The translations under genes and the position numbers were made by a program. From assembly GCA_040374085.1 (NCBI GenBank), contig JBEIVB010000022.1, forward strand, positions 1 to 29,779: DNA of 29,779 nt, given 5' to 3'. Origin of the DNA: JBEIVB01 sp040374085 (lineage in GTDB: Bacteria > Bacteroidota > Bacteroidia > UBA4408). Below, in pieces: positions 1-8,835 of this stretch. The stretch's first letter is position 1. Every line of letters begins with the position of its first letter. The notes under the pieces are model-generated. The model saw only the letters and a list, made by a program, of their open reading frames with translations. It was not told the DNA's origin and did no database searches.

Positions 1-206
1 ATCCTGGACCGCAAAACGTCCTGTACCGACTCCAATCGCATGGCGTTCTCTGTAGTAACCGTAATGATCGCCTGCTTTTTGTCCAGTTCCACAATGGTTT
101 TGGAGTCTTTAAAGTCAAACCGGTTTACGATTTCTTTTCGCACTACGTTCACCACATTGTCTAAAGTTTGGTGATCGATTTTGTTCACCACATCGAAAGA
201 GGGCAT
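1..206 (-). CDS. yajQ: YajQ-family nucleotide-binding protein, 3'-truncated by window edge
   Basis: The minus-strand frame from an ATG at 206 reads MPSFDVVNKIDHQTLDNVVN and continues with NRFDFKDSK, the N-terminal signature of the YajQ/DUF520 family. About 68 of the usual 160 or so residues are present; the C-terminus lies beyond the window. The family has two ferredoxin-like domains and binds nucleotides; the Xanthomonas member is a reported cyclic-di-GMP effector, and E. coli YajQ binds tRNA or nucleotides in vitro. The ATG lies 3 nt after the stop of the SiaC-like gene, so the two are almost certainly co-transcribed and may be translationally coupled. The family assignment is firm; the ligand in this organism is unknown. 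Confidence 0.9.
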   Translation of the reverse strand, partial: MPSFDVVNKIDHQTLDNVVNVVRKEIVNRFDFKDSKTIVELDKKQAIITVTTENAMRLESVQDVLRSR

Positions 207-209
207 ATT

Positions 210-587
210 TTACAGCGCTTTGAACTCCATTTTTACCCCCACCAACATCTGAAACTGGTCGCCGATGAGACGCATGTCTTCATCGTCCTGATCATAACTC
301 CAAATGATTTGCACTTCGCTTCCGGTTTTGTTCAAACGGTCGAGTTTGCGAAACAGCTCGGCGAGGTACTTCTGAGTAGAGGTGTTGAAGTAATCCAAGT
401 TGAATTCCAAACGGGTAATCGGGGCAGGCTTCAGAATATACTCCTCCAACCAATCCATTAGGGGTGTGAACACCAGCTCCGCGTTGTGAGGAATGGATCT
501 TCCCCACAATAAAAATTCCCCATTTAGGGAATCAAAGTCAATACCCGGCATTTGATCGTCCGGCTCCAGTACAAATTTACGCTCCAT
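210..587 (-). CDS. SiaC-family regulatory phosphoprotein (DUF1987)
   Basis: This 125-residue acidic protein has the DUF1987/SiaC pattern: an N-terminal strand ending in GEFLLWGRSIP, a helix (PLMDWLEEYI) and the family signature FNLDYFNTSTQKYL at about residues 62-75. In Pseudomonas aeruginosa, SiaC is phosphorylated on a threonine in this FNTS segment by SiaB, dephosphorylated by SiaA, and in the unphosphorylated form activates the diguanylate cyclase SiaD. The likely equivalent residue here is Thr69. No SiaA, SiaB or SiaD gene is visible, and the only partner in view is yajQ, 3 nt downstream. The start ATG at 587 has a TATTTTAG box (603-596) only 8 nt upstream, so its promoter is uncertain. 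Confidence 0.85.
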   Translation of the reverse strand: MERKFVLEPDDQMPGIDFDSLNGEFLLWGRSIPHNAELVFTPLMDWLEEYILKPAPITRLEFNLDYFNTSTQKYLAELFRKLDRLNKTGSEVQIIWSYDQDDEDMRLIGDQFQMLVGVKMEFKAL

Positions 588-635
588 AATCGCCTCTAAA
601 ATACGTGATTATTCGGACTTGTGGGATGAAAGTTA

Positions 636-664
636 TTTGCGAAGTTTGACTTCGTGTAAGTTTG
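636..664 (+). promoter_or_regulatory. Bacteroidota-type promoter, -33 TTTG and -7 TAAGTTTG
   Basis: TTTG at 636-639 is followed after 17 nt by TAAGTTTG at 657-664, a full match to the Bacteroidota -33/-7 consensus (TTTG, 17-23 nt, TAnnTTTG). It lies 35 nt upstream of the ATG at 700 and would drive the amidohydrolase-queG unit. A second box, TATTTTTG at 689-696, is too close to the ATG to be the obvious promoter. Confidence 0.6.
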
Positions 665-699
665 CATTTTCCTTTTTTTCCGGTACTTTATTTTTGTCT

Positions 700-3675
700 A
701 TGACCCGTGCACGCACACTGCTCCTTTTACTCGGACTATTCTTTAGCAAAGGCCAATACGCGCAGGAAACCTTTCCGGTTAACGGCCCGGCCAATCCGGA
801 TCTGCGGCGCTTTCATTTGAAAAACGTGCGGGTATACCGCAACGGACGGCTCGAGGGGCCCTGCGAGGTGCAATTGTCTGAAGGAAAAGTGTTTGCGGTA
901 GGCAATCTGCTCGCATCTCTGCCGGGCGCCCGTGAGATGGATTTTTCAGGGCGGATTCTCTACCCAGCTTTTGTTGAGGCCTATGGGCAGTACGGCCTTC
1001 CCGAGACCAAATCCCGCAGCGGCGAGGGGCCTCAGCCGGAAAGCCGAACCAAGGGTGCATTCAGCTGGAATGAAGCGCTGCGCTCTGAGCAACAAGCTGC
1101 TCGCCTATTTACCGTCCAACCTGCACAAGCAGAAGAATGGAGAAACGCCGGCTTTGGGGCCATCAATACCTACCTGCGCGACGGCATATCCAGAGGCAGC
1201 TCATGCCTCGTGTTTTCCGGTGAAGGAAAAGAGCACCTCAACATTCTGCAAGCTCAATCGGGCCACGCGTTGTCGCTCGAAAAAGGCAGCTCGGTTCAGG
1301 ATTACCCCAGCAGCCTTATGGGCTCCATGGCGCTTATACGGCAAACCGTGCTCGATGCCCAGTGGTACACAAACGGCGGCAATCAACAGGAGACCAATCT
1401 TTCTCTTCAGGCCTGGTGCGATTTGCAGAGCCTGCCCCAACTGATGGAATGCCGCGACAAATACACCGTTCTTCGGGCTTTGCAGTTGGCCAAATCCATG
1501 GGGCTCAATTGGGTGGTAAAAACCGGAGGGGACGATTATCAGGTTGTCTCATCTCTGATTCCTTATAACCCCAATCTTGTTATTCCCCTTTCCATGCCAT
1601 CAACTCCGGATGTGGAAGATCCAAACGATGCGGCTTTGGTGGAACTTACCGATCTTATGCACTGGGAGGCAGCTCCATGGAATGCGTTTAAGTTATGGAA
1701 AGCAGGCATTTCTTTTTCCTTCACCACCCTCGACATGAAGAGCCGCAGCGAGGTTTGGAACCAAATACGAAGGGTGCTTGATACCGGAGTTCCTTTTTCG
1801 GTGGTGATGGATGCGCTCACTACCAAACCTGCTGCCCTGCTGGGCCAAAGCAAAACACTGGGTCGAATAGAGCCGGGTTTTTGGGCCAATTTTTTGGTGT
1901 GCACCGATACGGTGTTTAAGCGAGGCACCGAGATTCAGGAAACATGGGTGAAGGGCATTGCATACCCACGCAAAGCAAGCTTTCCTTTGCCCGAAGCCGG
2001 TCTTTTTCGCATCACCGGTCCGTGGGGAAAGGCAGATGCAACGTTGTCTAAGCAAGGCAATGGGCTTTCCGGCACGGCTCTTATCGACAGTCAAAAGGTG
2101 AAGATATCCGTTGAGGCATTACCCCGTAACCTTAGCCTAAGTCTCAGCAACAACGCCATTCTTCCTACAGCATTGCAGCCCGATGTTGCATCTCCCAATG
2201 TGTTTTACGGCACCGTTCCTTCAACCAATGGAGTGTGGCAAACCATTCGACTCGAACGAATGTCTGCCTCGGCAAACGCCCCCGACACCGCACAGCGCAT
2301 TTCCACACCTGCGGAAACAGAGCCCGCTGTGCCATTCCCTTTTGGGCCGTACGGATTTTTACAATTACCATCTTATGAGTCGGTTTTGTTTCGCGGGGCA
2401 ACCGTATGGACCGGTGCTGGTGCCGGAGTTTTGTTGGATGCAGATGTTCTCATCCGAAAAGGCAAAATTGCGGCTGTTGGCAGCAGGCTGGAGGCCGGCG
2501 ATGCGCGTGTGGTAGATGTCAAAGGTCTTCACATCACCCCTGGGATTGTAGATGAACACAGCCACATCGCCATCAGCGGTGGAGTGAACGAAACCGGACA
2601 AGCCTCCACGGCCGAGGCTCGCATTGGCGATGTGATAAACGCCGACGATGTAAACATCTACCGGCAGCTTGCAGGAGGCGTCACCGCTGCTCAACTCTTA
2701 CATGGATCGGCAAACCCAATTGGCGGCCAGAGTGCCCTTGTGAAGTTGCGTTGGGGCGAGCCTCCCAACCGATTTCCCATCGAAGGGGCCGATGGATTCA
2801 TAAAATTTGCGCTCGGCGAAAACGTGAAGCAATCCAACGCCGGCGATCGATACACGGTGCGTTATCCACAATCGCGCATGGGGGTAGAACAAACCTTTCT
2901 GGACGCTTTTTCGCGCGCCCTTTGTTATGAACAACAAAAGAAAGAAGCAGGAAAGCGCCTCTTTCGCCGCGACCTCGATATGGAAACCATATCTGAGGTG
3001 ATATCCGGTAAGCGCTTCATCACCTGTCACGCCTATCAGCAAGGCGAAATGACCATGCTCATGAATTTGGCCGATAGCTTTGGATTTCGAGTAAATACCT
3101 TCACCCATGTATTGGAAGGCTATAAAATTGCCGACCGTATGAAGCGGCATGGAGTAGGAGCGTCAACCTTTTCCGATTGGTGGGCATATAAGTTTGAGGT
3201 AATGGAAGCCATACCCCACAACGCAAGCCTCATGCACCGAATGGGCCTTGTTGTTGCCGTGAACAGCGACGATGCCGAGATGGGACGGCGGTTGAACCAG
3301 GAGGCGGCAAAAGCTATGAAATACGGCGGACTTTCTTCTTCAGAGGCTCTTGCCCTGTGCACCACCAACCCCGCCCGCCTGCTTCACCTCGATAAGTGGA
3401 CCGGCACTCTGGAGGTGGGCAAAGATGCGGACCTTGTACTTTGGTCGGCAGACCCTTTGAGTGTAAATGCCATCGCTCAGCAGACATGGGTAGATGGTGT
3501 TTTGCGCTACTCAGTGGAACGCGATTTAGCCTTACGCAAAAACATTGCCGAAGAGAGGCAAAGGCTCTTGCAAAAAGCGCTCAAAGCAAAAAAGAGCGGA
3601 GGGAAAACCGAGCCGGTAAAAACCCGAAAAAACCGATTGTATCACTGCGATGATATAGAACGTTATGGAGAATAA
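700..3675 (+). CDS. Exported tandem amidohydrolase (inactive N-unit, active C-unit)
   Basis: The preferred start is the ATG at 700, because the following residues (MTRARTLLLLLGLFFSKGQYAQ) form a signal peptide; an in-frame start at 619 would bury it and overlap the promoter. The product is 991 residues. Residues about 40-425 look like a complete amidohydrolase unit ending in a typical TTKPAALLG...GRIEPGFWANF segment, but the metal-binding HxH after strand 1 is replaced (YPAFVEAYGQY). A beta-rich linker follows. Residues about 560-940 form a second unit with all expected ligands: HSH at 620-622, His777 (TCHAYQ), His803 (FTHVLEG) and Asp857 (VNSDDA). It is probably a periplasmic metal-dependent hydrolase of the imidazolonepropionase/Xaa-Pro dipeptidase-like branch; the substrate is unknown. 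The 3' end overlaps the next gene by 11 nt, implying coupled translation. Confidence 0.88.
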   Translation: MTRARTLLLLLGLFFSKGQYAQETFPVNGPANPDLRRFHLKNVRVYRNGRLEGPCEVQLSEGKVFAVGNLLASLPGAREMDFSGRILYPAFVEAYGQYGLPETKSRSGEGPQPESRTKGAFSWNEALRSEQQAARLFTVQPAQAEEWRNAGFGAINTYLRDGISRGSSCLVFSGEGKEHLNILQAQSGHALSLEKGSSVQDYPSSLMGSMALIRQTVLDAQWYTNGGNQQETNLSLQAWCDLQSLPQLMECRDKYTVLRALQLAKSMGLNWVVKTGGDDYQVVSSLIPYNPNLVIPLSMPSTPDVEDPNDAALVELTDLMHWEAAPWNAFKLWKAGISFSFTTLDMKSRSEVWNQIRRVLDTGVPFSVVMDALTTKPAALLGQSKTLGRIEPGFWANFLVCTDTVFKRGTEIQETWVKGIAYPRKASFPLPEAGLFRITGPWGKADATLSKQGNGLSGTALIDSQKVKISVEALPRNLSLSLSNNAILPTALQPDVASPNVFYGTVPSTNGVWQTIRLERMSASANAPDTAQRISTPAETEPAVPFPFGPYGFLQLPSYESVLFRGATVWTGAGAGVLLDADVLIRKGKIAAVGSRLEAGDARVVDVKGLHITPGIVDEHSHIAISGGVNETGQASTAEARIGDVINADDVNIYRQLAGGVTAAQLLHGSANPIGGQSALVKLRWGEPPNRFPIEGADGFIKFALGENVKQSNAGDRYTVRYPQSRMGVEQTFLDAFSRALCYEQQKKEAGKRLFRRDLDMETISEVISGKRFITCHAYQQGEMTMLMNLADSFGFRVNTFTHVLEGYKIADRMKRHGVGASTFSDWWAYKFEVMEAIPHNASLMHRMGLVVAVNSDDAEMGRRLNQEAAKAMKYGGLSSSEALALCTTNPARLLHLDKWTGTLEVGKDADLVLWSADPLSVNAIAQQTWVDGVLRYSVERDLALRKNIAEERQRLLQKALKAKKSGGKTEPVKTRKNRLYHCDDIERYGE

Positions 3676-4960
3676 ACTTATCCTAATCAGCTTTTTGCTG
3701 GCTGTTACCTCGGCGCAAGCGCAAAGACCAATGCCGGCTTCGGTTCAGAGCCGAGATGTGGTGATTGAGCAGGCTACGGTGCACATCGGCAATGGAAAAG
3801 TCATCAACAATGGAGCGGTATGGTTTTCAGGAGGCATTCTAAAATATGTAGGTACTTCAGACGGAGTTCCTTCCGTTCCACCCAATGCCCAGCGGTTGCG
3901 GATGAAGGAGGGGCATGTGTATCCGGGTTTTATAGCATGCAATACCACCCTTGGCTTAACCGAGATTGAGGCCGTACGCGCTACCAACGACCTTGCGGAA
4001 GTGGGAGCGTACAACCCCAATGTGCGCTCCTCCATTGCGTTTTATTCCGACTCAAAAGTCATTCCTACCGTTCGTTCGAACGGAGTTTTGTTGGCCGAGG
4101 CTTGTCCACGAGGCGGAGTAATTTCGGGCACCAGCTCGCTCATGCAGCTCGATGCGTGGAACTACACCGATGCACAGGTGCGTTCCGATGCTGCTCTGCA
4201 TGTGAACTGGCCGGGTGTGGTGCCCACCACCGAGGAGGATAAACAAGCCGGAAAAATGCGTTCGTACGATAAATCCCTTGCCGACCTGCAACGGTTTTTC
4301 GATGCTGCTCGTGCCCGCAGAACGGAGCAAGAACCTCGATCCACGAACCTTCGTTTGGATGCCATGGCTCTGGTGTTGGAAGGGCGGATGCCCCTCTTCA
4401 TCCACTGCCACAGAGCACAGGAAATTTCCGATGCGTTGCGCTTTTGTGCCATCAACAGGCTCACTGCTCCGGTGCTGGTAGAGGCAGAAGAAGTGCACAA
4501 GGTGCTCGACCTTGTGAAGCGATCTGGGGCCTCGGTGCTTCCGGCCCGCGTGCACAGCTTGCCTATGAGAGCTGAGGACGACGTGGATCAACCTTATAAA
4601 ACTCCGGCTTTGTTGCATCGTGCAGGAATCCCCTTTGCTTTTCAGCAGGCCGGAGATATGGAAGCCATGAACGCCCGAAACCTACCTTTTACAGCCGGCA
4701 CAGCAACCGCCTATGGTTTGCCCTATGAAGAAGCGGTGAAAGCGCTCACCCTTGCACCGGCAGTTATGTTGGGCGTAGATAAACAGCTGGGTAGCCTTGA
4801 GGTGGGCAAACGCGCAACCCTGTTTGTTTCAGAAGGCGATGCATTGAACATGTCTACCAACCGCATTGGCGCAGCCTTTATCGACGGTAGGCAGTTGGAT
4901 TTGGGAAGCGAACAAATTCAATTATACGAAATGTATAAAAATAAGTACGGCTTGAAATGA
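3665..4960 (+). CDS. Exported amidohydrolase-like protein lacking metal ligands
   Basis: This 431-residue protein begins with a signal peptide (MENKLILISFLLAVTSAQAQ). It keeps the amidohydrolase layout: an N-terminal beta-sandwich segment, the strand-1 region GHVYPGFIACNT at about 83-94, and a C-terminal segment (ALTLAPAVMLGVDKQLGSLE) characteristic of the superfamily. The HxH motif is absent (ACN occupies its place), and the strand-6 His and strand-8 Asp are not recognisable, although an IHCHRA segment survives. It starts 11 nt inside the preceding active amidohydrolase gene, so the two are made together and may form a hetero-oligomer. A non-catalytic partner or substrate-binding role is inference; a remodelled active site cannot be excluded. 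Confidence 0.85.
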   Translation: MENKLILISFLLAVTSAQAQRPMPASVQSRDVVIEQATVHIGNGKVINNGAVWFSGGILKYVGTSDGVPSVPPNAQRLRMKEGHVYPGFIACNTTLGLTEIEAVRATNDLAEVGAYNPNVRSSIAFYSDSKVIPTVRSNGVLLAEACPRGGVISGTSSLMQLDAWNYTDAQVRSDAALHVNWPGVVPTTEEDKQAGKMRSYDKSLADLQRFFDAARARRTEQEPRSTNLRLDAMALVLEGRMPLFIHCHRAQEISDALRFCAINRLTAPVLVEAEEVHKVLDLVKRSGASVLPARVHSLPMRAEDDVDQPYKTPALLHRAGIPFAFQQAGDMEAMNARNLPFTAGTATAYGLPYEEAVKALTLAPAVMLGVDKQLGSLEVGKRATLFVSEGDALNMSTNRIGAAFIDGRQLDLGSEQIQLYEMYKNKYGLK

Positions 4961-5886
4961 CCTCAAAGGCCACGTCAGCTCAGATGCGGGCATGGCTCGA
5001 AACGGAAGCCTGCAGGTTGGGTTTCCTTCAGGTGGGCGTGTCCCGTGCCGGTTTTCTGGAAGAGGAGGCCCATCGTCTCGAGCACTTCCTAAAGCAGGGC
5101 TACCAGGGCTCTATGAGCTATCTGGAACGCAACGTAGACAAACGTCTAGACCCCCGCCTTCTTGTGCCCGGAGCAACAACGGTGATCTCTTTGCTGTTCA
5201 ACTATTTTCCCCAGCAACAGCGCATTCTGCTCCCGAAAATTTCCAAGTACGCCTACGGAATCGATTATCATGTGGTGCTTAAACATAAGTTGAAAGAGCT
5301 TTGGCAAGGGTTCACCGCAGCATTTGGTCCATTTCAAGGAAGGGTATTTACCGATTCGGCTCCCATAATGGAAAAGGCATGGGCCCAGCGTTCGGGCTTG
5401 GGTTGGATTGGCAAGAACGGAAACCTCATCAACCGCAAGGCCGGTTCGTTTTTTTTTCTTTCTGAAATCATCTGCGACGCACCGCTTGAGGCCGATTCTG
5501 CAGAGCAGGATCATTGTGGAACCTGCACCCGATGCATAGATGCATGTCCCACCCAAGCCATTGTGCAACCCTACGTGGTAGACGGCAGCCGCTGCATCAG
5601 CCATTTCACCATTGAGCTAAAAGAGGCCATTCCCCAAGAGTGGAAAGACCAACTTGATGGTTGGGCATTTGGTTGCGATGTGTGCCAGGATGTATGTCCA
5701 TGGAACCGTTTTTCCAAACCCCACAACGAGCCCCAGTTTGAACCTCTGGAGCCCATTCTGCATTGGGATGCAGATGCCTGGGAGGCCTTAAATGAGGAGA
5801 CCTTTGCGCGTTGGTTTGGGAATAGCCCGCTCTTCAGACGCGGCTACAAAGGTTTGCGAAACAACATGGGTTTTTTCGGTGCCTAA
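4957..5886 (+). CDS. queG: Epoxyqueuosine reductase QueG
   Basis: QueG reduces epoxyqueuosine to queuosine in the tRNA anticodon loop, the last step of queuosine synthesis, using cobalamin and two [4Fe-4S] clusters. The 309-residue protein has the family segment FTDSAPIMEKAWAQRSGLGW with catalytic Asp133, the first cluster motif CGTCTRCIDACP (Cys187, 190, 193, 197), and the second motif CDVCQDVCP (Cys240, 243, 247), with Cys213 as a probable fourth ligand. Length is normal for the short form without a HEAT repeat. The start overlaps the stop of the amidohydrolase-like gene as ATGA. It is cytosolic, unlike its exported upstream neighbours, so the coupling is probably an operon-level convenience. 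Confidence 0.97.
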   Translation: MTSKATSAQMRAWLETEACRLGFLQVGVSRAGFLEEEAHRLEHFLKQGYQGSMSYLERNVDKRLDPRLLVPGATTVISLLFNYFPQQQRILLPKISKYAYGIDYHVVLKHKLKELWQGFTAAFGPFQGRVFTDSAPIMEKAWAQRSGLGWIGKNGNLINRKAGSFFFLSEIICDAPLEADSAEQDHCGTCTRCIDACPTQAIVQPYVVDGSRCISHFTIELKEAIPQEWKDQLDGWAFGCDVCQDVCPWNRFSKPHNEPQFEPLEPILHWDADAWEALNEETFARWFGNSPLFRRGYKGLRNNMGFFGA

Positions 5887-5892
5887 AATCGG

Positions 5893-5900
5893 TACCTTAG
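5893..5900 (+). promoter_or_regulatory. Near-consensus -7 box TACCTTAG
   Basis: TACCTTAG ends 21 nt before the ATG at 5922, similar to the spacing seen for other genes in the window. It differs from TAnnTTTG at one position, and no clear -33 TTTG is present at the right distance. Confidence 0.35.
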
Positions 5901-5921
5901 CCAAGACAATTTTCCGGATTC

Positions 5922-8744
5922 ATGAACATCGCACAACAGCGTCGCAGCACCTTGGTTGCTTGCTTAGCCATTCTTTCTTTGATATCGTTAACGTTGTGGA
6001 ATGCTCCACTCGAAAAACACGTTTTCCAGGCTTCTAAAAAAGGTGGAGACGCCGAAGGGTGGGAGGGAGAGAACGGTCAGGGCCTTTCGGATTATTTGCT
6101 CGAGCGCTTGCGCGACCCTCAAACGGGGCGCATCCCACCCGGCATTCGCCAAGCAGAGTTAAGGTATGCACAAACCTTGCCCCACGATGAAGACCCTCAG
6201 GCCCGCTCGGCCAGCACCTATCCGGCTTTCCAGTGGCAAAGCCGTGGCCCTTGGCATGTGGGCGGTATGACCCGCGCCATGGCCATCGATATAGATAACC
6301 CAAACATCATACTGGCCGGCACCAATTCCGGTGGTGTTTGGCGCAGCACCAACATGGGACAATCGTGGCAAGAGACCTTTCCCAAGCCCAAAAACGATGG
6401 CGTAACCTGCCTCCTTCAAGATCCGCGTGCCGGGCAACACAACGTATGGTACGCCGGCTCCGGTGACGCTTGGGCCTCTGCCAGCGACCCTGGCGCCTTT
6501 TATTGCGGCACCGGCATACGCAAAAGCACCGATGGGGGCATCACCTGGACCACCCTCAGCTCCACAACAGCAGGATCTCAAATATCTTTCGACAACGCTT
6601 TTGATATATGCTACAACCTGGCTGCACGCCCCAACGATACCACCACCTTTATTTATGCCGCATGCTATGCGGGCATTCTGATGAGCAAAAATGGGGGTTC
6701 CACCTGGACCTTGGTTAAAGGAACCTCCGTTTCTTCCTCCACCACCGCCTTCTTCACCGATGTGTGCGTTACTCCCTCGGGTGCGGTGTACCTAACCCTC
6801 AGCAGCGACGGTTCCACCTCTACCCGCGGCATCTGGCGCTCCAGCGACGGCATCAATTTCGTGAACATCACGCCACCCAATTTCCCCACCGTTTACGACC
6901 GTATTAAAATTGGTTTCGCACCCTCAGACGAAAGTCAAGTCTATTTCCTGGCCAACAGCACCACCAACTTTGGGGTACCCGATACCAACTTTGTTGGCGA
7001 TGTGGAATGGAATTCATTGTGGAAATACCATTACCTGGGTGGCACCGGAGCGGGCAGCAACGGAAGCTGGCAAGATCGCTCTCAGGGCCTTCCTACCACC
7101 GGTGGCCCATTTGATAAATATTATGCTCAGGGTTCCTACGATATGTTGGTTACCGTTCATCCCACCGATACCAATGTGGTTTTCATCGGAGGCACCAACC
7201 TATACCGCTCCGACAACGGTTTTGCCGATGCCAGTCAGAACCACTTCATTGGCGGTTATTTGCCCGGTACAGCCTTGCCTTGGGTAGACTCTTATGCCAA
7301 CCACCACCCCGACCAGCATCAATTGAAATTTGTTCCGGGGCAAGGCAATCGTTGCATCAGCGCCAACGATGGCGGGGTATTTTTAACGAACGATGCAACT
7401 GCAAGCCCGGTGGTTTGGACCTCTTTAAATCAAGGGTATTTAACCACAATGTTTTATACCGTAGCCATCGATCACCAGGCCACCACACCTATGATCATTG
7501 GCGGTACACAAGACAACGGCACCTGGTTTGTGAACAACCCCAGCCCACAGGCAACCTGGGTGCATCCCAACTGGGGCGACGGTTCGTATTGCTACATTGC
7601 CAACAACAATGCATATCAGATATATTCCATCCAAAATGGTAAAATCCGCAGGTGCATCACTGATGCCAACGGTCAGGTAAGTTCCTTTTCCCGCATCGAT
7701 CCAATTGGGGCAAAAGGCTATCGTTTCATCAACCCTTTTGCGGTAGATCCAAACAACGAGGATGTTTTCTACTTGCCTGCGGGGCAGCAGATGTGGCGCA
7801 ACAGCAGCTTGGCGGGTATACCCAACAACAACACGTGGGACAGCATCACCACCAACTGGAGCGTATTTCCAGATACCCTGCCTTTTGCCAATGGAGCTAT
7901 AACAGCCGTTGCCGTATCCAAAACCCCGGCCAACATACTGTATTATGGAACCAACAGCCGCCGAGTTTATAAAGTCTTGAATGCGCACAACAGCACCGCG
8001 CGTACCGAGATTACCGGCTTAACAGGGGTGGTGTTTCCCAGCAATGCAACCGTTAGCTGCATTGCCGTTGACCCCTACGATGCAAACAAACTCTTGGTAA
8101 CCTTTAGTAACTACGGTGTGTACTCTGTGTTTTATTCCGACAACGGAGGCACATCATGGAAGCGCGTAGCGGGCAACCTCGAGGCTGCGGCCAATGGTTC
8201 TGGCAATGGTCCCAGCATTAGGTGGGCCAAGTTTGCGCACAAGGGCGATACTACGCTTTACTTCTTGGCAACCTCAACCGGACTATACGCCACCAACCGC
8301 TTGCGTACCGATGTAGATTCCACCGTTTGGGTCCAGCAAGGAACCTCAACCATTGGAAACACCGTGTGCGACATGATAGATTACCGCGAAACCGACGGCA
8401 CTGTAGTGGTGGCAACCCACGGAAGAGGCATATTTTCGGCAAACGTAAACGTGGTAGATGGCCTCGCTGCTGATGGAATTCGGGATGTGCAGCTTGAGGT
8501 GCGCATGGCACCCAACCCGGTAGCCTTCAGTGGCAACATCATTTGGCAATGCAGCGTGCCCGGCCAAACCCTTTTGGAGATACGAGATGGTTTGGGGCGT
8601 TTGGTAAGGCAGCAAGATTTGGGATGGAATTCAGGAGGGGCACACAGCACCTACTGGAATCGGGGCAACCTTGCCGCAGGTCGTTATTTTCTAACGATAC
8701 AACACGAAGGGAAAGCAGCAACCACGGGCATTCTGCTTCCATAG
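5922..8744 (+). CDS. T9SS-sorted BNR/sortilin-like repeat protein
   Basis: This 940-residue secreted protein has a hydrophobic N-terminus (LVACLAILSLISLTL, residues about 11-25) acting as a signal sequence. The body carries repeated Asp-box-like motifs: WRSTNMGQSW, STDGGITW, SKNGGSTW, SSDGINF and SDNGGTSW. These are typical of BNR/sialidase and VPS10-type beta-propellers, probably two of them. The last 75 or so residues (from RMAPNPVAFSGN) are a T9SS type A sorting domain with the PNP motif, the GRLVRQ strand and LAAGRYFLTI, so the protein should cross the outer membrane by T9SS and be anchored or released at the surface. It ends in ILLP rather than with the usual basic residue. No sialidase catalytic set is identifiable, so an enzymatic name is not justified. 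It follows queG by 35 nt. Confidence 0.88.
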   Translation: MNIAQQRRSTLVACLAILSLISLTLWNAPLEKHVFQASKKGGDAEGWEGENGQGLSDYLLERLRDPQTGRIPPGIRQAELRYAQTLPHDEDPQARSASTYPAFQWQSRGPWHVGGMTRAMAIDIDNPNIILAGTNSGGVWRSTNMGQSWQETFPKPKNDGVTCLLQDPRAGQHNVWYAGSGDAWASASDPGAFYCGTGIRKSTDGGITWTTLSSTTAGSQISFDNAFDICYNLAARPNDTTTFIYAACYAGILMSKNGGSTWTLVKGTSVSSSTTAFFTDVCVTPSGAVYLTLSSDGSTSTRGIWRSSDGINFVNITPPNFPTVYDRIKIGFAPSDESQVYFLANSTTNFGVPDTNFVGDVEWNSLWKYHYLGGTGAGSNGSWQDRSQGLPTTGGPFDKYYAQGSYDMLVTVHPTDTNVVFIGGTNLYRSDNGFADASQNHFIGGYLPGTALPWVDSYANHHPDQHQLKFVPGQGNRCISANDGGVFLTNDATASPVVWTSLNQGYLTTMFYTVAIDHQATTPMIIGGTQDNGTWFVNNPSPQATWVHPNWGDGSYCYIANNNAYQIYSIQNGKIRRCITDANGQVSSFSRIDPIGAKGYRFINPFAVDPNNEDVFYLPAGQQMWRNSSLAGIPNNNTWDSITTNWSVFPDTLPFANGAITAVAVSKTPANILYYGTNSRRVYKVLNAHNSTARTEITGLTGVVFPSNATVSCIAVDPYDANKLLVTFSNYGVYSVFYSDNGGTSWKRVAGNLEAAANGSGNGPSIRWAKFAHKGDTTLYFLATSTGLYATNRLRTDVDSTVWVQQGTSTIGNTVCDMIDYRETDGTVVVATHGRGIFSANVNVVDGLAADGIRDVQLEVRMAPNPVAFSGNIIWQCSVPGQTLLEIRDGLGRLVRQQDLGWNSGGAHSTYWNRGNLAAGRYFLTIQHEGKAATTGILLP

Positions 8745-8811
8745 AAGGCTCATAAACAAGCCCAGGTTAACAACTTCAAGCTTGTTCCTGAATTGGTGGA
8801 CCTTGCCCGGG

Positions 8812-8819
8812 TAATTTTG
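8812..8819 (+). promoter_or_regulatory. -7 box TAATTTTG upstream of Gfo/Idh/MocA gene
   Basis: TAATTTTG matches TAnnTTTG exactly and ends 16 nt before the ATG at 8836, predicting a leader of roughly 10-13 nt. The -33 region has only ATTG (8792-8795). Confidence 0.55.
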
Positions 8820-8835
8820 CAGCAAAGATGGTTGT

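Noticed and set aside
619..699. Upstream in-frame start for the tandem amidohydrolase
   Set aside because: It would place 27 residues before a normal signal peptide and overlap the TTTG/TAAGTTTG promoter.
8755..8786. Inverted repeat AACAAGC/GCTTGTT after the T9SS protein gene
   Set aside because: Only 7 bp with an 18-nt loop and no T-run, so it is not a convincing terminator.
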